Under the pieces are notes generated by a model. That model saw only the letters and a program-made list of their open reading frames with translations. It made no database searches and was not told where the DNA came from. From NCBI GenBank assembly GCA_016987375.1, contig PJRA01000263.1, forward strand, positions 5,292,983 to 5,307,057: DNA of 14,075 nt, written 5' to 3'. The translations under genes and the position numbers were made by a program. Origin of the DNA: Brachionus koreanus (lineage: Eukaryota; Rotifera; Eurotatoria; Ploima; Brachionidae). Positions 8,832 to 14,075 of the stretch are shown here, piece by piece. Position 1 is the first letter of the stretch. Each line of letters starts with the position of its first letter.

Positions 8832-10164
8832 CAATCTAGGAATCAAAAGTTATTCCATACACGATATCCTAAAGATTTACAGTAATTTCAATTTAAAAAA
8901 TATAATTAAATCAATTATCGAATATCTTTTTGTATCCATAAAGATTTAGTTTTAAATCATAAGAGAATAAATGATGAAAAATTTCTTATGTATTGAAGCA
9001 TTGGAATTCATAGATTGAATTTTTTCTTCAAAATTAAGTTTTAAAGCAATTTGAATCATTATCAAATTCTTAAGTATTTTTTACACAAATGAGAATTTTG
9101 TCATTCTTAATTTGCTTAAGAGGTTTTTTTAATATAAAGAAATTTTAGTTAGAAAATTCAAATCGATCAAAAAATTTGTGCCATTAAGTTTAATTTGTTT
9201 TATTTTCAGATTAAATTTTCAAAATGACTTTAAGTACTCATAAATCTGCTAATGTGTTCAAAATCTTTTTTTCAATATTTATTGCAAAAAATTGAATTGA
9301 ACAAAACGGAAATATAAGAATTAACTGCAGCTTTCTCAAAATCATAAATTTTAAAAAAAGATCACAAATTAGAATTTTTTCCAATTAAATTGGGACTAAT
9401 AAGTCTAAAGAAATTTTAGTTTTTTCTTAAAAGTCTAAAGTTAAAATTCAAAATAATTTCAATTCTAGTTAAAGACAGTTCGCTTTTAATCTTTCGATCT
9501 TCTGATTATTTTACGATCAAAACCATAATTAGAAATAGAAATACAGCTGAAAGAAAAGCTCGATCTTTAAAAAGGATCAAATAATTTGGTCAAATAAATT
9601 GTAATTTATAAAATTAAATAAGTGATTTAAAACCCTTGATATCTTAAAAAACAATAATTTCACATATGAAATTGAATTATAATTAACATATATCATTAAT
9701 TTTTTGAATATTGAATGGAAAGATTGAGGGGCAAAAGAAACAATTTTTGTGTAGGTTTCGTCAAGATTACACTTATTCTAATTGTTTTCGATAAGTTTTT
9801 CTTAAAAATTTAGATTGAATTAATTTTTACGCATTTGGATTGAAAATTGAATTAAAATTTAAGTGAATTTAGATAAGCTCTTCTATTTCTTCTTTTAATT
9901 AAATCAAAGACTATTTATATTCAAAAGCCAAAAATTTTTTTATTTTAGACTATTTTAATTATCATAAGACATTATTTTTTTATTTTTATTATTTAAAAAT
10001 AATTTAAAAAAAGTTTTTTTCAGAGCTTTCTTTTAAGCCCTCATTCATCATAAAACACTAGATAAGAATATAATTCATTAGAATGAATTCAGAGTACTAT
10101 AATACAATTAAATGAATTCACAGATGTAGTTGACTGAAAACTTTTTAAAATTTTTAAAGCATAT
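8832..10164. other. Long AT-rich non-coding stretch
   Basis: I see no gene, tRNA or bounded mobile element. A short palindrome AATTCAT-taga-ATGAATT lies at about 10072-10089. Confidence 0.5.
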
Positions 10165-10760
10165 TTTTTTTGATGATGTTTATTTATCTTCCTCTTCTGA
10201 AACCTGCTTGTTCCTCCTTTAGTACACCATCCAATGCTATTTTATTTCTGCCGTGAATCAAACTACTTCTTAATCACAAAATTTGCTTGCTTTTGTTAGG
10301 TTAATTCCTCTCTAATTTTTGAAGACCATTTCGTCACTTTTCTTTGGGAGTTTGACTACCAAACCTGCCTTCTAAATTTCTTCGAAAATTTTGTCAACAC
10401 CTAAGGCTTTTCTAAGAGCTTTTACCGCAATAAATATTTCCTTTCTCATTGGTTTTTCAGTATCAGTGTCCATTCATTCTCGGTGTCGGACTCATTTTTC
10501 TGGAGTTTCTTTGTAAGCTTGCTACTGAATTATGCTATATATACAGGATCTTGTAAGATTCCTTAATTGTAACGTTCGTTATATCGTTATATCTTCCTTA
10601 TATCTTCCTTCGTTATATCTTCCTTGCATTTCTTTTATCGGCTTTTCTTAATTTCAATTTTATACTTGCAACTACCATTTAGTTATGACTGTTATGTCGA
10701 CTCCTCTAAACACTTTCGTGTCATTCTGCGACGACCTTCTTTTTCATTTAACCCATACAT
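10165..10760 (-). pseudogene. Decayed LINE reverse transcriptase fragment
   Basis: On the minus strand, scattered frames give recognisable non-LTR RT pieces in the right order. These are an EIFIAVKALRKALGVDKI-like segment (about 10450-10390), LVVKLPKKSDEMV (about 10375-10325), RGINLTKASKF (about 10310-10280) and EQAGFRRGR (10213-10187). In an intact protein these form the fingers and palm entry of the RT. VDKIFEEI-stop-KAG runs almost directly into LVVKLPKK, so about 40 residues seem deleted. Several stops and frameshifts interrupt it. The upstream part (10500-10760) is presumably the linker to the endonuclease and is barely readable. The motif style suggests an RTE- or CR1-like element, different in sequence from the LINE pieces at 1-141 and 4020-4746. 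Confidence 0.75.
10573..10625. repeat. Short tandem repeat (TTATATCTTCCT-type)
   Basis: Three to four irregular copies of a TTATATCTTCCT(TCG) unit in a row, probably a local expansion inside the dead LINE linker region. Confidence 0.65.
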
Positions 10761-11080
10761 ATTTTTAAACAAAATTTAGTTATAAAATTATTGATCAATA
10801 TTATAAAAAATCTTTCAAACTTTTTTGCTCAATTTTTTGTTAAATTAGAAATATAGCTTTATGATGTAAATTTGTTTTTTAATTAATAGTATTTGTTAGG
10901 AAATAAGTATTTGTTAGAAAATTCAGATATAATTTGTTGAAAAAAATGATGAATAATTTAAATAGCAACAATCTTTTAAAAATAAAAAAGTTGTTTTTTG
11001 GGAAAAAAAAATATGGAAAGTTCGAAAATTCTTGTAAGTAAATAAGATGAATATATAAAAGTAAGAGAAAGGCTTTAGTT
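10761..11080. other. AT-rich spacer
   Basis: Nothing recognised beyond a short direct repeat of ATTTGTTAG at about 10890-10918. It ends at the TA target of the mariner element. Confidence 0.5.
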
Positions 11081-11082
11081 TA

Positions 11083-11110
11083 ACGGGTGAGGCATAAGTA
11101 AATAGATAAA
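11083..11110. repeat. Mariner left terminal inverted repeat
   Basis: Begins ACGGGTGAGGCATAAG directly after TA at 11081-11082; mate at 12044-12071. Confidence 0.88.
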
Positions 11111-11214
11111 TGTTAAGCTTACTTTCCCGATTAGGAAAATGATCAAATGATCTAATATATATTTACATTTAAACTACTAACCATTAGCTATAATATTGGA
11201 AATTTTTTTTTTAA

Positions 11215-11975
11215 ATGCCACTTTCTGTGACTCAACGAGAGAATTTTCGAAAAGCAGTCAAAAATATGATTTCACAAATGAAAAAATCTGACCATGTCGC
11301 GCATTTACAAAGCAAGGAATTGTTCGAAGTACCATATACAATACAATCAGCAGTATTCAAAATGGAGGGCGGACAAAAGAAAATAAGAGAATGGGCCGTC
11401 TAAGTAGCTGCAAGGAAGAAAAAACTGAAAAGATTGACCAATAACCGAACTGGAGTGAGTCAAAGACGTTTAGCTAGGAAATTTTCTGTCCACCAAAGAA
11501 CAGTTGGTCGACAATTAAAAAAAATGGGTATATCATATCGAAAACGTGAAAAAACGCCAAAATATAGTGTCGTACAGTTCGAAAAAGCAAAGCACTTGAG
11601 CGCTCAAATATACTTAAGTATCATCGAGACTTTGACTATGTTTTTTGGTCTGAGTTAGCATCTGCTCACTATTCAAGGGACTGCATTACATGGATGAACG
11701 AAAACGTAAATTATGTGACCAAAGACATCAACCCACCAAATGTTCCTCAAGCACGTCCAATTGAAAATTTTTGGGGTTGTTTAAGTCAGAAAGTTTACGG
11801 TAGAGGTTGGCAAGACTCAACTGAGCAGCTGATTAGCCGAATTGAGTCCAAGTTGATAAAATTCCACTTAAATTTTGTGAAATCGCAAATGGGGGGTGTC
11901 AAAGGAAAGTTCAGAAAAATCGGCAACGTTGGAGTTTTTTCTTTATTTAAAAATCATAATTCTATTGAAAAATAA
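11215..11975 (+). pseudogene. Tc1/mariner transposase, broken
   Basis: The intact enzyme binds the element ends with paired helix-turn-helix domains, then cuts and joins DNA with a DDE/D core. Part one (11215-11400) starts MPLSVTQRENFRKAVK and holds the first helix-turn-helix up to KMEGGQ. A TAA at 11401-11403 interrupts it. The same frame continues AARKKKLKRLTNNRTGVSQR and RLARKFSVHQRTVGRQLKKM (second helix-turn-helix) to KAKHLSAQIY. Near 11610-11616 the sequence jumps, out of frame, to KYHRDFDYVFWSELASAHYS. About 90-100 residues, including the first catalytic Asp, are missing. The second catalytic Asp is Glu in SELASAHY (Asp in PDLASxHY relatives). The third acid is the Glu of ARPIENFWG, 36 residues after it. 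It ends NHNSIEK at 11975. Nonfunctional for three independent reasons. Confidence 0.9.
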
Positions 11976-12043
11976 ATTCTTTACATCAAAAAAAAAACAT
12001 GACTTAATATCATTTTTATTTTTTGAGATATTCACTTTTAATT

Positions 12044-12071
12044 TTTGTCCATTTAATTATGCCTTACCCGT
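12044..12071. repeat. Mariner right terminal inverted repeat
   Basis: Ends ATGCCTTACCCGT, followed by TA at 12072-12073. It is the reverse complement of the left end with a few mismatches. Confidence 0.88.
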
Positions 12072-12073
12072 TA

Positions 12074-12659
12074 TTGAGTAGTTTTTCTATTAAAAGCATA
12101 TTGAGCTATTTAATTATTCCTGGATTTCGAATTTAAAAAAAATTTAGAATGAAAATTTAATGAGTAAACTAGTCATTTATTATAATTAATTAATTTTCTT
12201 TTTAATCATTTTTAAATATTCTAAGACATTTTTAATAATTTTAAGTGATACAATGTGTTAATGAATTGAAACCAATAGATGCAAAATCTGCATTAAACAT
12301 TATCTAAAATATTTACAAATAATTCTTTTTAGATTTGAAAATTTTTGTTGAACCTTCATACAGACTTAATGTAAATTGATAAAATTAGCAGAAAAAACTA
12401 ACTTTAAAAAAATAGTTGGCTTATTTTGAATAATCTTTGTTGTATTCTTCATTTTTAATACTTGCAAATTAACAGTTATCCAAGATTTGACTTAAAATAT
12501 TTTTTCATTTAAAAAAATTGCAGGTTAAATTAAAAACAGAAAATTTTAAAAGCAAAAAACTTCATTTAAAAAAAAATTTGTTTATTTAAGAAAAATAAAA
12601 TATAATTTAGACAAAATAAATTTAATAAATTAAGAAATGAGTGTAATTTTTTAGAAAAT
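12074..12659. other. Upstream region of the GPCR gene
   Basis: AT-rich and non-coding, presumably holding the promoter and 5' untranslated region; no clear TATA box or initiator can be singled out. 12337-12386 and about 12520-12659 recur inverted at 8302-8502, whereas 12387-12519 does not. TTGCAG at 12518-12523 looks like a possible 3' splice site, so a 5'-UTR intron ending there is conceivable, but no matching donor is evident. Confidence 0.45.
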
Positions 12660-13739
12660 ATGATAATAAACGATTCAAACTTTTCAAATCAAGAGATTCA
12701 AATGCCTCTTGATATTATTCTATTCGGAAGCATTTTATACTCAACAATATTCATAATTGGAGTCATTGGTAACATACTTGTCATATGTGTCATATTAATA
12801 GACAAAGATTTGAGAAATTTTACTAACTATTTGTTGGCTAATCTTTCGCTCGCTGATTTACTTCTTTTGTTCACAAACGTACCATCTGGAATACATGATT
12901 TATTTGCCAAAGAAAGATGGTATTTTGGTAAAATTTGGTGTTTTCTCGTCTCTTTTATTGAGCATACAACTGGATATGCATCTATTTTATCTATTTTTTT
13001 TATAACCTGCGACAGATATTATGTGATATGTAGACCACTTGTTGTCAAATCAATTATGAATCAATCGCGCACCTTCAAACTAATCATAATCATTTGGTTC
13101 ATTTCGATTTTGATCAATTTACCGTTCATTTATCTCACAAACTATTCTATTGCCAAATTCTCAAACAATCAATTAAACTATAAATGCGCTACTCGCGCTG
13201 ATCAGTCATGGTCTCTTTATTTCATAGTGATAGACTCGTTTGCATTTTATGTTTTAATTGGAAGTATACTCATTTTCATGTACTACAAAATTTTCAAATC
13301 ACTTAAAATTTCAACCAAATTTTTGAGAGCATCTTCGATTGAGCGTCGAATTTCATTCAACTCAAACATTGATCAATTAGTCATGAACAAGCATGTAAAA
13401 AAAAGACAACAACTTATTATCATGTTAATGATTGTGTTGATAACTTTTTACTTATGTATTTTTCCACTCAAGATATGGAATTTGCTCAATTTATTTGCAT
13501 ACAAAATAAATGGATTTTATCAGAAAATTGGTTTTAAGCTTTATTGGTTTTTAAATGTAACTTGTAGAGTATTTTATTATTCCAATAGTGCCATTAACCC
13601 TATTGTGTATAGTTTTTTGTCTGAAAAATTTTTTAATAGTTTTAAAAAAATTCTCTTCCTTCAATTTTGTTTTATAAGAGGAAAAAATCAATCCTCCAAG
13701 TTTTCGGTTATTGATAGTCAAAATGAAATATGTTTTTAG
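12660..13739 (+). CDS. Rhodopsin-family (class A) peptide-type GPCR
   Basis: A 359-residue, single-exon receptor predicted to sit in the plasma membrane and signal a neuropeptide or peptide hormone to G proteins. Seven membrane segments lie at about 20-46, 55-78, 92-122, 139-160, 185-212, 248-275 and 292-320. Class A marks are GN at 37-38, NLSLAD (61-66), Cys94 and Cys176 (TM3-ECL2 disulfide), CDRY (117-120), Trp146, CxxP (266-269) and NPIVY (313-317), followed by helix 8 SEKFFNSFKK and a possible palmitoylated Cys337. NDS, NFS and NYS (161-163) are glycosylation sequons. FIEHTTGYASILSI through DRYYVICRPL, plus YYSNSAINPIVY, resembles the TRH/ETH/ghrelin receptor group, but the ligand cannot be named. 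Oddities: no Pro at the usual TM5 site (FYVLIGSI), and Ile267 where TM6 usually has Trp. The ATG is the first after an in-frame stop at 12603-12605. It lacks introns and is intact. Confidence 0.95.
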   Translation: MIINDSNFSNQEIQMPLDIILFGSILYSTIFIIGVIGNILVICVILIDKDLRNFTNYLLANLSLADLLLLFTNVPSGIHDLFAKERWYFGKIWCFLVSFIEHTTGYASILSIFFITCDRYYVICRPLVVKSIMNQSRTFKLIIIIWFISILINLPFIYLTNYSIAKFSNNQLNYKCATRADQSWSLYFIVIDSFAFYVLIGSILIFMYYKIFKSLKISTKFLRASSIERRISFNSNIDQLVMNKHVKKRQQLIIMLMIVLITFYLCIFPLKIWNLLNLFAYKINGFYQKIGFKLYWFLNVTCRVFYYSNSAINPIVYSFLSEKFFNSFKKILFLQFCFIRGKNQSSKFSVIDSQNEICF

Positions 13740-13777
13740 AATTTTTATTGAATTTTTAATTAACAATGATTTTACTA

Positions 13778-13787
13778 AATAAATAAA
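13778..13787 (+). promoter_or_regulatory. Overlapping AATAAA polyadenylation signals
   Basis: Two overlapping AATAAA hexamers about 40 bases after the GPCR stop codon, likely its poly(A) signal. The copy at 8631-8823 keeps only the second. Homology with the copy continues some 145 bases beyond, so transcripts may also end further downstream; an ATTAAA at 13872-13877 is a candidate second signal. Confidence 0.55.
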
Positions 13788-13933
13788 TTAATTTTCTGAT
13801 ATGATCTAATGATTATAATGATGGTGATATTTTTTTGCCATATTTTTTAAAATTAATATAAACGATATTTGATTAAACATCAAACAAATAGATCGGTATA
13901 ACTTTTTTTAATATTCTTTAGATAATGAAATTT

Positions 13934-14075
13934 CACAGTCAATTGTCATCAGATTCTAATTTTTTAAATTGTGTTTTATATTGAATATTATTTTAACACT
14001 TAAAAACCGGAGGGGTCTTTTGAACCCCTTTTGTAACTTCTTTTATTTGTTTTTTATTCAATAAATTTAATCATT
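13934..14075. other. Downstream spacer to the window end
   Basis: No gene. A small hairpin-capable GGGGT...ACCCC lies at about 14012-14028, and an isolated AATAAA at 14060-14065. Confidence 0.45.

Larger units (their letters stand above)
11083..12071 (+). mobile_element. Tc1/mariner element, internally deleted (989 bp)
   Basis: The ends are terminal inverted repeats: left ACGGGTGAGGCATAAGTAAA from 11083, and right, read inward from 12071, ACGGGTAAGGCATAATTAAA. They match at roughly 24 of the first 28 positions. A TA dinucleotide flanks each side (11081-11082 and 12072-12073), the target duplication of this superfamily. Between them is a broken transposase gene. The length is shorter than the usual 1.2-1.4 kb for the superfamily, in line with a deleted transposase core. 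It could only have moved with a transposase supplied elsewhere. It inserted about 590 bases upstream of the GPCR start codon. Confidence 0.9.

Noticed and set aside
11896..12081. 61-codon plus-strand frame overlapping the transposase end
   Set aside because: Out-of-frame shadow that runs through the mariner right inverted repeat.
12371..12522. A GT-AG intron in the GPCR 5' region explaining the gap in the copy
   Set aside because: Removing 12371-12522 does not give the sequence found in the copy, which retains 12371-12386 and GCAGG after the join.
13551..13766. 71-codon open frame antisense to the GPCR end
   Set aside because: Shadow of the GPCR coding strand; the related frame at 8460-8657 exists only because that GPCR segment is duplicated there.

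Overview
The window is strongly AT-rich, non-operonic DNA from an animal genome, most likely a small invertebrate. The evidence is an intact peptide-type rhodopsin-family GPCR gene set among broken non-LTR retrotransposons (LINEs), a tRNA-derived SINE, short hAT-like MITEs and a Tc1/mariner relic. The lineage cannot be fixed from sequence alone; a rotifer-like or similar compact AT-rich invertebrate genome would fit. No prokaryotic or viral gene organisation is seen.

Layout. Position 1-141 (minus) is the edge of a LINE reverse transcriptase that runs out of the window. A strong palindrome lies at 281-319. A hAT-like MITE with perfect 8-bp target duplications sits at 368-614, and a nearly complete tRNA-derived SINE (minus, 12-bp target duplications) at 678-967. 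A decayed copy of the same SINE is at about 3022-3140, and a possible 3' tail at about 7819-7857. The 3' end of a different LINE (plus, 4020-4746) ends in a TAC-repeat tail and carries a nonsense codon and two frameshifts. A second hAT-like MITE is at 5397-5578. A rearranged partial copy of the GPCR gene is at 8210-8823. A decayed LINE RT fragment (minus) is at about 10165-10760. A 989-bp internally deleted Tc1/mariner element with terminal inverted repeats and TA target duplication is at 11083-12071. The intact GPCR gene is at 12660-13739. The long stretches between these features are AT-rich with no supportable gene.

Only the GPCR looks like a functional protein gene. It is a single open exon of 359 residues with seven membrane segments, DRY and NPxxY motifs, and a TM3 region resembling the TRH/ETH/ghrelin receptor group. 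All other coding-like stretches are dead transposable-element pieces or pieces of the GPCR copy.

The most interesting structure is the GPCR copy. The gene's 5' flank and first 30 or so codons lie inverted, directly next to its last codons and 3' flank in direct orientation, with the middle missing. This is the layout expected from twin-primed (5'-inverted) retrotransposition, although a DNA-level rearrangement is not excluded. I found no evidence of an undescribed multi-gene system.
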